Positions 25,641 to 34,422 are shown, numbered from the stretch's first letter. The stretch is 36,631 nt of DNA from Tritonibacter horizontis (GCF_001518015.1 NZ_LPUY01000056.1:1-36631); one strand, 5' to 3'. Numbers and translations: made by a program. The notes: generated by a model not told the origin, from the letters alone.

Positions 25641-27005
25641 ATGCAGACAATTTTTGCCGCCACCGCCTGCTTGCCCCAAGGCTGGACCCAGAACGTCCGC
25701 CTGACCATCGACAGCGGCTATCTGACCGCGATTGATCCGGGCGTGGAGGCACAGGCGGGCGACACCCGCGTCGACCTGCTGCTGCCGGCCCTGGCCAACC
25801 TGCATTCCCACAGCTTTCAACGGGCGATGGCCGGCCGCACCGAATATCGCGCCGGTGGGGCGGACAGTTTCTGGACCTGGCGCAGCCTGATGTACCGGTT
25901 TCTCGATCATCTCACGCCGGACACATACGAAGCCATCGCCGCGCTGACCTTTCTGGAGATGCTGGAGGCCGGCTATGCGGCGGTGGGGGAATTCCACTAT
26001 GTCCATCACCAGCCCGGCGGCACCCCCTACGCCAACCTGGCCGAGCTCAGCCAGCGCGTGATGGCCGCTGCGTCGGAAACCGGGATCGGCCTCACCCATC
26101 TGCCGGTACTCTATACCTTTGGCGGCGCCGGACGGCAGCCGCTGTCGGGTGGGCAGCGGCGCTTTGGCAACGATACGGATCGCTTCGCGCAGCTTGTCAC
26201 CCAGGCCCGCAGCGCGGCGCAAGAGCTCGGGCCCGACACGCGGGTCGGCATCGCGCCGCATTCCCTGCGCGCCATCTGCCCCGAAGACCTCGCGGCGATT
26301 CTGCCCCTGGCCGAGACAAACCCGATCCACATCCATATCGCCGAGCAACCCCGCGAAGTGGCCGAGATCAAAGACTGGCTCGGCGCGCGGCCCGTGGACT
26401 GGTTGCTGCACAACACCCAGGTGAACGCACAATGGTGCCTGATCCATGCCACCCACATGACCGCGACGGAAACCCAGGTACTGGCCCGCAGCGGCGCCGT
26501 TGCGGGGCTGTGTCCCGTCACCGAGGCGAACCTTGGCGATGGTACGTTCAACGGGGCGCCCTATCTTGCGGCCGGGGGGCGGTTCGGGGTTGGCTCTGAC
26601 TCCAACATCCGGATTTCGCTCGTCGAGGAATTGCGCACGCTGGAATATTCCCAGCGCCTGCGCGATCTGGCCCGCAATGTTCTGGTGGCCGACACGGGAT
26701 CGGTGGGACAGACCCTCTACCTTGGCGCGGCGCGGGGTGGGGCGCAGGCCCTCGGGCGCGATTCTGGCCGGTTGGCGGTCGGCGCTCTGGCGGATCTGGT
26801 GGCCCTCGACCGCAGCCAGCCTGCGCTTTTTGGCCTGCCCGACGCGCACGTCCTCGACGGGCTGTGTTTTGCCGCCGACGACCATACGGTGACCGATGTC
26901 TGGGCGGCGGGGCGCCATATGGTGCAGCAGGGGCGCCATATCGGGCGGGACGCAATCCTGAACCGCTATCGCAGCGCCATTACCACGCTTCTGGCAGAGC
27001 TTTGA
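25641..27005 (+). CDS. hutF: Formimidoylglutamate deiminase
   Basis: Amidohydrolase of 454 residues that converts N-formimidoyl-L-glutamate to N-formyl-L-glutamate and ammonia, the step that distinguishes the five-enzyme route. H55 and H57 in [13 protein letters not shown] form the HxH metal motif; later ligands are in [11 protein letters not shown] and the [11 protein letters not shown] loop. GAGGG lies just before the ATG at 25641. The operator sits 9 bp upstream of the start codon. hutC follows 106 bp downstream on the same strand. Together with hutG this explains how histidine carbon reaches glutamate here. Confidence 0.95.
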   Translation: MQTIFAATACLPQGWTQNVRLTIDSGYLTAIDPGVEAQAGDTRVDLLLPALANLHSHSFQRAMAGRTEYRAGGADSFWTWRSLMYRFLDHLTPDTYEAIAALTFLEMLEAGYAAVGEFHYVHHQPGGTPYANLAELSQRVMAAASETGIGLTHLPVLYTFGGAGRQPLSGGQRRFGNDTDRFAQLVTQARSAAQELGPDTRVGIAPHSLRAICPEDLAAILPLAETNPIHIHIAEQPREVAEIKDWLGARPVDWLLHNTQVNAQWCLIHATHMTATETQVLARSGAVAGLCPVTEANLGDGTFNGAPYLAAGGRFGVGSDSNIRISLVEELRTLEYSQRLRDLARNVLVADTGSVGQTLYLGAARGGAQALGRDSGRLAVGALADLVALDRSQPALFGLPDAHVLDGLCFAADDHTVTDVWAAGRHMVQQGRHIGRDAILNRYRSAITTLLAEL

Positions 27006-27020
27006 CGGCCCCGCGCTCCC

Positions 27021-27040
27021 GGCGCCCCGTCGGCGGCGCC
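27021..27040 (+). repeat. Hairpin between hutF and hutC
   Basis: GGCGCC (27021-27026) can pair with GGCGCC (27035-27040) across 8 nt, followed by only TTT. It may act as a partial attenuator that lowers hutC expression relative to hutF, or may be chance. Confidence 0.35.
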
Positions 27041-27111
27041 TTTACAATCGTCAACGCCTCCAGACATATGGCCATTAAGCCAGAGTTTCAGCCCAGATAG
27101 GAAGGTCCCGC

Positions 27112-27813
27112 GTGCAACAGCCGAAAAAGACCGGTTTCCAGGATGTCCGCGACGAGGTCATGCGGCGCATCGAGACCCGCGTCTGGGACCAGGGCGCGCT
27201 ATTGCCAACCGAGGCGGAGCTGGCGACGGAATTCGGCTGTGCCCGCGCCACGGTCAACCGGGCCCTGCGCGAACTGGCCGACCGGGGGGTGATCGACCGC
27301 AAGCGCAAAAGCGGCACCCGTGTCACCGCGCTGCCGGTCAAACAGGCCAAGCTGGAAATCGCCACCGCCCGCAGGCTGGTCGAGGAACGCAATGCGACCT
27401 ATCGCTATGCGCTCGTGTCGCGCCGGATGCAGGCTGCGCCGGGCTGGCTCGGGTCCCAGATGGGGCTGACACCGGGCACAGAGGTGCTGCATCTGGAAGC
27501 CATGCACTATGGCGACGGGCAACCGTTCCACTTTGAGGATCGCTGGATCAATATTGCCGCGGTTCCGGGCTGTGCAGAGGCTGATTTTGCCCTTAAACCG
27601 CCCGGCGAATGGCTGCTGGCGGAGGTGCCGTTTTCCAACGCCGATGTCAGTTTCACGGCCACGGCGGCGGATGCGGCACTGGCGGATTACCTCGCCTGTG
27701 CACCGGGCGCGGCCTTGTTCCAGATGGAGCGGTCGACATGGTTCCAGGACGCGCCTGTGACCTTTGCCCGGATGACATTCCACCCCGGCTACCGGATGCG
27801 AAGCCGTTACTGA
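27112..27813 (+). CDS. hutC: Histidine utilisation repressor, GntR/HutC family
   Basis: A 233-residue repressor. The winged helix-turn-helix covers about residues 7-75 with the family core LPTEAELATEFGCARATVNRALREL (shown in parts: LPTEAELATEFGCARATVN and RALREL). A UTRA effector domain follows (about 95-230), which binds urocanate in characterised HutC proteins and releases DNA. The start is GTG at 27112, supported by AGGAAGG 6-12 nt upstream. It follows hutF and presumably controls both hut transcripts through the palindrome at 25616-25631. Its stop overlaps the stop of the convergent Hint gene by 7 nt, so no terminator separates them. Confidence 0.93.
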   Translation: MQQPKKTGFQDVRDEVMRRIETRVWDQGALLPTEAELATEFGCARATVNRALRELADRGVIDRKRKSGTRVTALPVKQAKLEIATARRLVEERNATYRYALVSRRMQAAPGWLGSQMGLTPGTEVLHLEAMHYGDGQPFHFEDRWINIAAVPGCAEADFALKPPGEWLLAEVPFSNADVSFTATAADAALADYLACAPGAALFQMERSTWFQDAPVTFARMTFHPGYRMRSRY

Positions 27814-29387
27814 TCCGCGGCCAGCAGCACCCGTGTTTCATAGGATTTGAGCGTCGGACGCGACATCGCCGCATAGCTTTTCCAGCTGTCGCCCATCAGG
27901 TCAAAAAACTCGGCGCGGGTTTCGGCATCCAGCCCGCCGAGGCTGTCCTTGCCGGGATGATAGCTCTCGCTGTCCAGGCCATTGCCGCGAATGATCTCGT
28001 GGCGGTCGAACAGGAGATGGAAATAGACCACCGGCCGCCCGTCCGCGCGCCGCCGGATCGTGCTGTCATTGACCAGGTGATGCGCCGGCACCAGCACTTC
28101 TTCAGCCCCAAAGAGCACATCCGCCGTGGCCGAGCGCAGCAACACTCGGTGACTGGGCGAGACCTCGATTTCATCGTGCTGCCCCAAGGCATTGGCGGCA
28201 ATCCGCACCGGCGCATGCGGGCCGGTCGCAAGACGGCTGCTGCGGCCGATCCAGCGGATTTTCTGGCCGCCGTGGTCGCGGGTGCGCACCTTCATGCCGA
28301 CTTCAAGCTCTTCGACCGGCAACGGGCCGGCGAGCGTGTCGATCAGGGTCCCCGCCACGAAACAGGGCGTGGTGGTCAGATCGACATACCCAACGTCCGA
28401 ATTGCCCTCGTCATCCGCCACCGTATAGGTAAAGACCGAGGTTTCATTCTCATCAACATCATCCTGACCGGTGATATCGAAGGTGCCATCGTCGTTCAGC
28501 GTGACCACTTCGCCCGACGCCAGGGTCACGGAACTGCCTGCCGTAACCGGCTGGTTGTTGATGTGGGTGATCGTCAGCTGGCCACCATTGGCCTGCGCGT
28601 CATTTTCCAGCACATCGACCTTGACGGTTTCACCTTCGCGGACCTCGACCTCGTCATCGCCCGCAATCAGGGCGGTCTGGATCGAATCTCCGGCGATCAG
28701 CAGGTTGGAATCGTATTTCGCATCACCGGTGTCGGCGATCGCGATCTTAATGGTATTGACCTCACCGGGCGTCACCGGTGCGGTGAGTTTCAGCGTGACG
28801 GTAAACCCATCCATTTCGGTGTTGTAGAGGTCGGAATCCGCAGGGTTGTCGACATAGAGGTTTTCGTTCGATTCATCGTTGATATTATTGATGGTGATGT
28901 CGCCATCCCCCACCACCAACTGGGCCTCGACCCCATTGACCCAGACCGACACCGCATCGTTGAACCCGGTGCCGACGTATTCCAGATACTCCTCCGAGGA
29001 GAACACGAACTGCATCGACAGGGTGGAGCCATCGGGAACGAACTCCGCCTCGAAAATGGCAGCGTCATAGGTTTTTCCTCCGGCGATCTCATCCAGATCG
29101 GAATCGCCCGCGGTGCCGTGTTCGGTGGTCGTTCTGGCCGAGGTATTGGTGTCCGACGTGCCAGAGCTGTTGGTGAAATCGCTGGCCTTGCCGGTGGACA
29201 GAATGACGCCACTGTCTGACGGGGTCACATTCGGCGCCACGGTGTCGCCGTCGCTGTAAATGCCCGAAGCCGAATCCGCCCCAGTGTAGGTCGCAGAGTT
29301 GATGGTGATGCCGTTGCCGAACATCGCCTCCGCCATCTGCTCGGCCGAGGCACTGGTATTTATGGGCAATTCCTGCGCTGTCGCCAT
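27807..29387 (-). CDS. Choice-of-anchor L plus Hint domain secreted protein
   Basis: A 526-residue acidic protein with a clear domain order. Residues about 15-240 form a choice-of-anchor-L type beta domain (FVFSSEEYLEYVGTGFNDAV is diagnostic). About 243-338 is a cadherin-like/VCBS-type module (VLENDAQANGG, FTYTVADDEGNS). A Hint_2 (hedgehog/intein fold) domain begins at C342 in PCFVAGTLIDT, with the block-B histidine H413 in VSPSHRVLL and a further conserved YFHLLFDRHEII. These are the residues expected for a live autoprocessing domain. No signal peptide is visible; type I secretion is usual for such roseobacter proteins. The strand is opposite to hutC, with stops overlapping. Self-cleavage is inferred, not shown. 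Confidence 0.85.
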   Translation of the reverse strand: MATAQELPINTSASAEQMAEAMFGNGITINSATYTGADSASGIYSDGDTVAPNVTPSDSGVILSTGKASDFTNSSGTSDTNTSARTTTEHGTAGDSDLDEIAGGKTYDAAIFEAEFVPDGSTLSMQFVFSSEEYLEYVGTGFNDAVSVWVNGVEAQLVVGDGDITINNINDESNENLYVDNPADSDLYNTEMDGFTVTLKLTAPVTPGEVNTIKIAIADTGDAKYDSNLLIAGDSIQTALIAGDDEVEVREGETVKVDVLENDAQANGGQLTITHINNQPVTAGSSVTLASGEVVTLNDDGTFDITGQDDVDENETSVFTYTVADDEGNSDVGYVDLTTTPCFVAGTLIDTLAGPLPVEELEVGMKVRTRDHGGQKIRWIGRSSRLATGPHAPVRIAANALGQHDEIEVSPSHRVLLRSATADVLFGAEEVLVPAHHLVNDSTIRRRADGRPVVYFHLLFDRHEIIRGNGLDSESYHPGKDSLGGLDAETRAEFFDLMGDSWKSYAAMSRPTLKSYETRVLLAADQ

Positions 29388-29495
29388 CTCGGTTCACCAA
29401 ATCTATTTTCAAATTTCGTCTTTCTAGGCACGAAAGACCCACCGTCCCGTTAACACTGGACAAAAAAAGTGGAAAAACTGAGACAACAGTTAGCT

Positions 29496-29513
29496 CAAAT
29501 TGAAGTCAATTTG
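29496..29513. promoter_or_regulatory. Operator-like palindrome between the Hint and 119-residue genes
   Basis: CAAATTG-AAGT-CAATTTG is a perfect 7+4+7 inverted repeat. It ends 3 bp before a TTGACC -35 box, a typical place for a regulator to act on the gene at 29552 or on the divergent Hint gene. Confidence 0.5.
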
Positions 29514-29515
29514 GT

Positions 29516-29544
29516 TTGACCTCGCCCCATGCTCCCGTCTAATG
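29516..29544 (+). promoter_or_regulatory. Candidate promoter of the 119-residue gene
   Basis: TTGACC (29516-29521), a 17-nt spacer and CTAATG (29539-29544). Transcription would start at about 29551, next to the ATG at 29552, giving an almost leaderless message. Confidence 0.5.
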
Positions 29545-29551
29545 CAGGGCG

Positions 29552-29911
29552 ATGACACAGAAGAAACCCTCCCGCCAGCAAGTCTATACGCTCTTGGTTC
29601 AAATTGGCCGTAAAGACGGTGATGGCCTGCCCGCCGACGCCACGGGCGCGGCGTTGATGATCTATGCCTCTGGCGTGGACGAAGCCGAAGCGGTGCGTGA
29701 AACCGTCGCGATCCTGAAACAGGCGGATACCGCGCCGCTGGATGTCACCGGTTATGGCACCATCGCAGAGCGCGAAGAAGAGGGGCACGAGATCGACGCC
29801 GACGAACGGGCGCTGATGCAGCGGGCACTGGACGAAAATTCCGTGATCGTGGCGCAGATGACGCCCTTTTTCGGCGATGAGCCGGAAACCGACGACAGCC
29901 CGGCACACTGA
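29552..29911 (+). CDS. 119-residue hypothetical protein
   Basis: A small acidic soluble protein with no family I can name. The N-terminal third (MTQKKPSRQQVYTLLVQIGR) looks helical and basic; the middle has a strand-helix pattern (AALMIYASGVDEAEAVRETVAIL, here in parts AALMIYASGVDEAEA and VRETVAIL); the C-terminus is strongly acidic and probably flexible (DEPETDDSPAH). No signal peptide, membrane segment or metal motif is seen. A good promoter and a palindrome precede it, and codon use matches its neighbours, so it is very likely a real gene. It converges with the channel-like gene 59 nt away. The alternating alpha-beta pattern might form a small fold, but no function can be given. Confidence 0.7.
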   Translation: MTQKKPSRQQVYTLLVQIGRKDGDGLPADATGAALMIYASGVDEAEAVRETVAILKQADTAPLDVTGYGTIAEREEEGHEIDADERALMQRALDENSVIVAQMTPFFGDEPETDDSPAH

Positions 29912-29970
29912 CCGGGCCGCACCGGCCGGGCTGCACTGACTGGCACCACGCGGGGGGGGGCACGGGCCTG

Positions 29971-31038
29971 TCAGGACCCGCCGCCGCCGAACCATTTGCG
30001 ATAGAGCGTCGCATAGCTGCCGTCTTCCTGCATCGACAGCAGCGCCCGGTTTGCAGGCTCCACCAGCGGCGAGCCTTGCGGGAAGATGATTCCATAATAT
30101 TCGGTCAGGAACTTTTCGCTCATGACCTGACCGATCCTTGCCCCGTCCGTTTTTACATAGTGGTTCAGCACCGGCGCATCAAAGACCACGATCCGGGTTT
30201 GCCCCGCTTCGAAATCCGCCAGCAGCTCGTCAAGACCGGGAAAGGCGGCATAGTCGATGTCGCGGCGGTCCAGAAATCCCGCAGCGGTCGACCCCTGGAT
30301 GGTGCCGACGGCCTTGCCATAAAGGTCATTGACGGAATTCACCGATCCGTTGATCGCCTCGACGGTCATTGCGGCCGTGATCTTGGCCACAAACACCGAC
30401 ACGATGAACAGCGATGACACCACCAGCACGACCCCAAAGATCCGCCCCAGAAAACTGCGCGGCACCCGTTCTTCGAACCCGCCGTTGACCACGAGGTTGA
30501 GCGCCCACCAGAAGGACGGAAACCAGGCTTCGTTCAGCGGACGGTCGAAATAGGGCTGGGCCCGTCGTTCAAAAACCCACATCAGCATGCCGCCGACCAG
30601 CAGCAACACAAAGGCGATGCCGATTGCCGCCAGAAGATCCCAGGACAGCAGCGCCGACACCAGGCTGGGCGAAACAACATCATCGACGTGCAACATGATC
30701 TGCAGGCCGCTTTCAAAGATCGGCTGACTGAAGTCCATCACCGCCTCGCGCCCTGCCGTGATGGAGATATTGGCCGCCGCCATATCGACCCGGCCCTGCT
30801 CCACATCCTCGAGCATCTGGGAAAAGCTTTCGACGCGGTTGACCCGCAGATCCCAATTCAGCCGCAGGGCGAGGTCGCGCATCAGCTCCATGGTGAAGCC
30901 CGCCTCCTGGCCGCCAACCGGCATCGAGAAGGGCGGCCGCGTCACCGTGTTGACCGTAACCTCCTGCGCGCGAAGCGCCGGCGCGGCCAAAGACAGCAAA
31001 CTTGTCATCAGGCAAAAGCAAAGGTAGCGCAAATTCAT
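29971..31038 (-). CDS. Prokaryotic ionotropic glutamate receptor-like channel with altered filter
   Basis: A 355-residue membrane protein with GluR0 layout: signal peptide (1-24), periplasmic lobe S1 (about 26-115), helix M1 (133-155), re-entrant pore loop (172-190), helix M2 (198-222) and lobe S2 (about 232-345). Ligand residues are visible: R97 in [13 protein letters not shown] would bind the carboxylate and D289 in VFDAPVL the amino group of an amino acid. The loop keeps the flanking FWWA and VP and aligns without gaps to potassium-channel-like loops, but the TTVGYGD selectivity motif is replaced by V184-N185-G186-G187-F188-E189-E190. It may pass a different ion or act as a sensor. ABC binding proteins lack the two membrane helices seen here. 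Confidence 0.85.
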   Translation of the reverse strand: MNLRYLCFCLMTSLLSLAAPALRAQEVTVNTVTRPPFSMPVGGQEAGFTMELMRDLALRLNWDLRVNRVESFSQMLEDVEQGRVDMAAANISITAGREAVMDFSQPIFESGLQIMLHVDDVVSPSLVSALLSWDLLAAIGIAFVLLLVGGMLMWVFERRAQPYFDRPLNEAWFPSFWWALNLVVNGGFEERVPRSFLGRIFGVVLVVSSLFIVSVFVAKITAAMTVEAINGSVNSVNDLYGKAVGTIQGSTAAGFLDRRDIDYAAFPGLDELLADFEAGQTRIVVFDAPVLNHYVKTDGARIGQVMSEKFLTEYYGIIFPQGSPLVEPANRALLSMQEDGSYATLYRKWFGGGGS

Positions 31039-31108
31039 GGCCAGGATCTTTCGAGCAACGATATCATTGCCATAAAAGGATTGGCCTATTGGTTACAAGC
31101 CTTTGCGC

Positions 31109-32278
31109 TTAGGCGCTGCGCTGTTCTGCCAGAACTGCGGCATCAAACGCGCGCACCACAGGCAGCGGCGATGTGGCATGCTCGGGCAGGCTGTTGCGGT
31201 CGATATCCGCCAAAAGACTGGCCGAAAGCCGCGCCCGGTCCCGGCGGATACGACCGAGAAACAGGCTTTCGACCGCAAGCCCGGCGACGATGGGTGCCTC
31301 ATTTCCCGGCAGGACGACCTGAAAATAATCGACCAATGTGTCGGTACGAGGCGCCATGGCGCCGATCCGGGTCGTCGCCAAAGTTTCGGCTGCGGCCAGA
31401 ACCGCCTCGCAGCCAAACAGGTATTCCACCTCCGACCCGGTGAGCAGAACCCGCTGTGACGGGGCGACGAACAGATCTTCGGACAGGCCGAAGAACGGCG
31501 CCCGCAGCTGCACCGGTCGAAAGGCGCCAAACGCCGGAACCCGCCGCCGCACCACATGCAGCACCGGCACCAGATCGCCGCCCGCGACACGCAACAGATC
31601 GCCGCGCTGCAACTGCGCAATCGGACGCGGACCATGGTCTGTTTCCACGGGGGTCTGCGCCGTCAGCCCCGGCATCGGGCCGGTCGGTTCCTGCTGCGCG
31701 GAAAGCGCCACATAGGTGACCGTCGGTGCCATGGACGCCTCTGGCGGGCCCGACAACAAGGCGCGCAGATCGTCCAGTCGCCAGGGGCGCGGCGCCTGAA
31801 GCGCAACATGCGCCGATGGTCCGCCTGCCAATCGCTCCACCGTCAGTTGGCCGCAAAAAGCGGGCGCATTCCAGCTGAGCGTCAATCGCAGCCGATCTCC
31901 CCGGCCCGCGCCGACGGGATGAACCCGCTGGTGCTGCAGATGCCCGTATTGGTCGAGCTGCAAATCTACCGCACCGTCTGGATCGGCGTTGAGTTCGAAC
32001 AGCAAGGGCCAGTCGCCCCCCCGCGCAAACCGGATCACCGGATCCGGGGTTGGGCGCATCGGCAGTTCGAATTCAACCACCAGCGATCCGGCGGCAAGCA
32101 GGGCATCCGGCTCGCGCAGCAGCAGGCGGGGGTGTTCGCCCTGTTCGGTCAGACCGGCCGCATCGAAACAGCGCCGCTCCCGGTGCCAGACCCCGATCCA
32201 GCTCATGCGGTCACGCGCCGGATCAAGGCCAGATCGCCGCAGATTGGGGCCGCCAAAATCATACCTGTCATCCTGCAC
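31109..32278 (-). CDS. Hint-fold protein lacking catalytic residues
   Basis: A 389-residue protein. Residues about 1-200 form a beta-rich, arginine-rich region resembling a LamG or carbohydrate-binding type module, with W in AARDRMSWIGVWHRERR. From about 203 a Hint_2 fold follows and aligns well with the Hint domain at 27807-29387, but key residues differ: P203-G204 replaces Pro-Cys, Q275 in VAPSQRVLL replaces the block-B histidine, and the HLLFDRHEII histidines become QVVLPGNEAP. It is therefore probably not self-cleaving. The start is GTG at 32278; its ribosome-binding site (GAGG) overlaps too closely, so ATG at 32206 is an alternative. The product's function is unknown. Confidence 0.75.
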   Translation of the reverse strand: MQDDRYDFGGPNLRRSGLDPARDRMSWIGVWHRERRCFDAAGLTEQGEHPRLLLREPDALLAAGSLVVEFELPMRPTPDPVIRFARGGDWPLLFELNADPDGAVDLQLDQYGHLQHQRVHPVGAGRGDRLRLTLSWNAPAFCGQLTVERLAGGPSAHVALQAPRPWRLDDLRALLSGPPEASMAPTVTYVALSAQQEPTGPMPGLTAQTPVETDHGPRPIAQLQRGDLLRVAGGDLVPVLHVVRRRVPAFGAFRPVQLRAPFFGLSEDLFVAPSQRVLLTGSEVEYLFGCEAVLAAAETLATTRIGAMAPRTDTLVDYFQVVLPGNEAPIVAGLAVESLFLGRIRRDRARLSASLLADIDRNSLPEHATSPLPVVRAFDAAVLAEQRSA

Positions 32279-32299
32279 CTCGCCGCGGTCTTGTGTCGT

Positions 32300-32338
32300 G
32301 CCCCGGGCGGCACGTTGTTCGGCCTTTTTGCCCGGGGC
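32300..32338. repeat. 9-bp inverted repeat before the degenerate Hint gene
   Basis: GCCCCGGGC (32300-32308) and GCCCGGGGC (32330-32338) are perfect complements with a 21-nt loop. It falls in the 5' leader of the minus-strand Hint gene, about 20-60 nt from its start. Confidence 0.55.
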
Positions 32339-32419
32339 GTCCCTCAGTTCAAATCACAAGGTTCTGGAAACAAACACCGCCCGGCGGGCCTCGGCAATGC
32401 CAAAACGGAAATGATTATA

Positions 32420-32443
32420 CCGGTAGATTCAACGATCTATCGG
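32420..32443. promoter_or_regulatory. Near-perfect palindrome upstream of dapE
   Basis: CCGGTAGAT (32420-32428) and ATCTATCGG (32435-32443) pair across TCAACG with one wobble. It could be a regulator site for either divergent gene or an RNA hairpin in a long dapE leader. Confidence 0.45.
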
Positions 32444-32681
32444 TCTCCGTCCGGATATGTTGCCTGTCCTGCTCGGCCTGTGTTGGGGCGCTCTTGCTGT
32501 CGCCGCCATCCTTGCCTCGATCTGTTATTGTGGCCAGCCTAGCACGCCGATCCGCCCCTGTCAGGACCGCGATTTTCCCGTTTTTGCCGGTTTGCGCATT
32601 TCGGTCACAGCTGGCGGGCCAATTGCGTCCGGCCCCGAAACCGCGCTAGGTCAGATCCCGAAGACCTCAGGAGGACCAAAG

Positions 32682-33827
32682 ATGACCGCCACCGACCCCG
32701 TCGCGCTGACTTCTGCGCTGATCCGCTGCCCCTCTGTCACGCCGGCAGAGGGCGGTGCCTTGACGCTGCTGGAGCAGGTTCTGAGCGACGCCGGCTTTAC
32801 CTGCACCCGCGCGGATCGGGACGATGTGTCGAACCTGTTTGCCCGCTGGGGCGACAAGGGGCATGAAAAAACCTTTGGTTTCAATGGGCATACCGATGTG
32901 GTTCCGGTTGGTGACGCGGCAGCCTGGACCCATGACCCCTTTGGCGCGGAGGTGGTCGATGGCGTGATGTACGGGCGCGGCACCACGGACATGAAATCCG
33001 GTGTCGCCGCCTTTGCCGCTGCCGCCATTGATTTTGTGCGCGACACCCCGCCCGACGGGGCCGTGATCCTGACCATCACCGGTGATGAGGAAGGCGACGC
33101 GGTGAACGGCACCACCGCGCTTCTGGATTACATGGCGGGCGCGGGCGAAAAGATGTCGGTCTGCCTCGTCGGGGAACCCACCTGCCCCAATCATATGGGC
33201 GAGATGATCAAGATCGGCCGTCGCGGCTCCATGACGGCCTGGTTCACGGTTACCGGCGTCCAGGGTCATTCGGCCTATCCGCATCGGGCCAACAATCCGC
33301 TCAACGGCATGGCGCGACTGATGGACCGGCTGGCCAGTCACACGCTGGACAGCGGCTCGGAGCATTTTGATGCCTCCACCCTGGCGATTGTCACCATCGA
33401 CACCGGCAATCCGGCGACCAATGTGATTCCGGCGCAGGCCCGCGCTGCGGTCAACATCCGCTTTAACGAGCTGCACTCCGGCGCGTCGCTGACCGAATGG
33501 TTGCAGGGCGAGGCCGATCGCGTCGCCGGGGACTTCGGGCTGAAGGTCGAGATGGAGGTCAAAATCTCCGGCGAAAGCTTTATCACGCCCCCCGGCGATC
33601 TGTCCGAACTGGTCAGCCGCGCGGTGCAGGCCGAAACCAATCAGGTGCCGGAACTGTCGACCACCGGCGGCACCTCGGATGCGCGCTTCGTCAAGGCGCA
33701 TTGCCCGGTGGTGGAGTTCGGTCTGGTGGGCAAGACCATGCATCAGGTGGACGAATGCGTCGAGGTGGCACAGATCCATCAACTCAAGAGCATCTATACC
33801 CGCATTCTGAAGGATTACTTCGCATGA
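32682..33827 (+). CDS. dapE: Succinyl-diaminopimelate desuccinylase
   Basis: Dizinc M20-family hydrolase of 381 residues; splits N-succinyl-LL-diaminopimelate to LL-diaminopimelate and succinate for lysine and peptidoglycan. Metal ligands are H70 and D72 in [13 protein letters not shown]103 in [11 protein letters not shown], and the acidic triplet D135-E136-E137 in [11 protein letters not shown], with the catalytic glutamate among them; a later histidine is in [13 protein letters not shown] lies 8 nt before the ATG at 32682. The stop overlaps the next ATG (ATGA), so it is translationally coupled to the GNAT gene. DapD, two steps earlier, is encoded 13 kb upstream. Confidence 0.97.
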   Translation: MTATDPVALTSALIRCPSVTPAEGGALTLLEQVLSDAGFTCTRADRDDVSNLFARWGDKGHEKTFGFNGHTDVVPVGDAAAWTHDPFGAEVVDGVMYGRGTTDMKSGVAAFAAAAIDFVRDTPPDGAVILTITGDEEGDAVNGTTALLDYMAGAGEKMSVCLVGEPTCPNHMGEMIKIGRRGSMTAWFTVTGVQGHSAYPHRANNPLNGMARLMDRLASHTLDSGSEHFDASTLAIVTIDTGNPATNVIPAQARAAVNIRFNELHSGASLTEWLQGEADRVAGDFGLKVEMEVKISGESFITPPGDLSELVSRAVQAETNQVPELSTTGGTSDARFVKAHCPVVEFGLVGKTMHQVDECVEVAQIHQLKSIYTRILKDYFA

Positions 33828-34249
33828 GCCTGTCGATTGACGTCACCGAAAAACTCGACGCCTGCCTGACCCTGCGCTTTGAGGTTTTTGTCGATGAACA
33901 GGGCGTCCCGGTCGAAGAAGAACGCGATGCGCTGGACGACAGCGCGACGCATCTTCTGGCGCTCAAGGACGGTGTTCCGGTGGGCACCGCCCGCATCGTC
34001 TTCACCGAGGACATCGCCAAAATCGGCCGCGTCTGTGTGGTGAAATCCGCCCGTGGCACCGGCCTTGGCGCCAAGCTGATCGAGGCCTGCGTGGCCGAGG
34101 CCCGCCGCCGCCCCGATGTCACCACGGCCAAGCTCGGCGCACAGATCCACGCACTGGGGTTCTATGAAAAACTGGGGTTCGAGGCCTTCGGTCCGGTCTA
34201 TCTTGATGCCGGGATCGACCACCGCGACATGCGGCGTCCCTTGGGTTGA
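33824..34249 (+). CDS. GNAT N-acetyltransferase (ElaA-like)
   Basis: A 141-residue acetyl-CoA-dependent acetyltransferase of the GNAT fold. The N-terminal strand and helix [19 protein letters not shown] match the short ElaA-like group. The acetyl-CoA pyrophosphate loop is visible in [19 protein letters not shown] (R-G-T-G-L-G). [25 protein letters not shown] (in parts [14 protein letters not shown] and [11 protein letters not shown]) is the typical GNAT C-terminal motif. The substrate is unknown. Coupled translation to dapE (4-nt overlap) suggests co-regulation, not necessarily the same pathway. A structured stem begins immediately after the stop codon. Confidence 0.9.
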   Translation: MSLSIDVTEKLDACLTLRFEVFVDEQGVPVEEERDALDDSATHLLALKDGVPVGTARIVFTEDIAKIGRVCVVKSARGTGLGAKLIEACVAEARRRPDVTTAKLGAQIHALGFYEKLGFEAFGPVYLDAGIDHRDMRRPLG

Positions 34250-34306
34250 GGCGTTGCACCACGCAGCCGAATCGCAGATATCAGCGCGCGCTGCCCTGGC
34301 AACGCC
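34250..34306 (+). promoter_or_regulatory. Long stem directly after the GNAT gene
   Basis: GGCGTTGC (34250-34257) pairs perfectly with GCAACGCC (34299-34306). The 41-nt interior can form an additional GCAG/CTGC helix and contains the self-complementary AGCGCGCGCT. It starts one base after the GNAT stop codon. Confidence 0.5.
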
Positions 34307-34326
34307 CACATAAAGTATCAGCCCCC

Positions 34327-34378
34327 CTGACCCATTGTTTCGCACGCGAAACATAAGGTCAGCCTTTCTGACCTTATG
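34327..34378 (+). promoter_or_regulatory. Two mutually exclusive hairpins in the rnr leader
   Basis: Form A pairs CTGACC (34327-34332) with GGTCAG (34357-34362) around a second helix TGTTTCG-CACG-CGAAACA (34336-34353). Form B pairs CATAAGGTCAG (34352-34362) with CTGACCTTATG (34368-34378) across CCTTT. GGTCAG is needed by both, so only one can form at a time. This is the layout of a switch or attenuator. The sensor and the effect on rnr are unknown. Confidence 0.55.
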
Positions 34379-34379
34379 C

Positions 34380-34422
34380 CCGCCCCGTCCCGGCGCTGTC
34401 TTGCACGGGGCGGCGCTCTTTT
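34380..34422 (+). terminator. Terminator-like stem before rnr
   Basis: CCGCCCCGT (34380-34388) pairs with ACGGGGCGG (34405-34413), a 9-bp GC stem, then CGCTCTTTTC. It starts 2 nt after form B of the switch-like element and lies 40 nt before the rnr ATG. It may end dapE-GNAT transcripts or act as an rnr attenuator. Confidence 0.55.

Larger units (their letters stand above)
32279..32681. other. 403-bp divergent intergenic region
   Basis: This gap separates the degenerate Hint gene and dapE. It holds the two inverted repeats listed below and the dapE ribosome-binding site. An open frame in the dapE register back to 32457 would code a hydrophobic-cysteine-rich segment unlike any DapE N-terminus and is not accepted. 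No RNA gene is recognised. Confidence 0.6.

Noticed and set aside
29952-29960. Run of nine G residues, a possible phase-variable tract
   Set aside because: It lies between the stop codons of two convergent genes, not in a coding region or promoter spacer, so slippage would not switch a gene. A sequencing or length error is also possible.
32457-32681. N-terminal extension of dapE
   Set aside because: The extra 75 codons do not resemble any DapE, while GGAGG before the ATG at 32682 gives the normal length.
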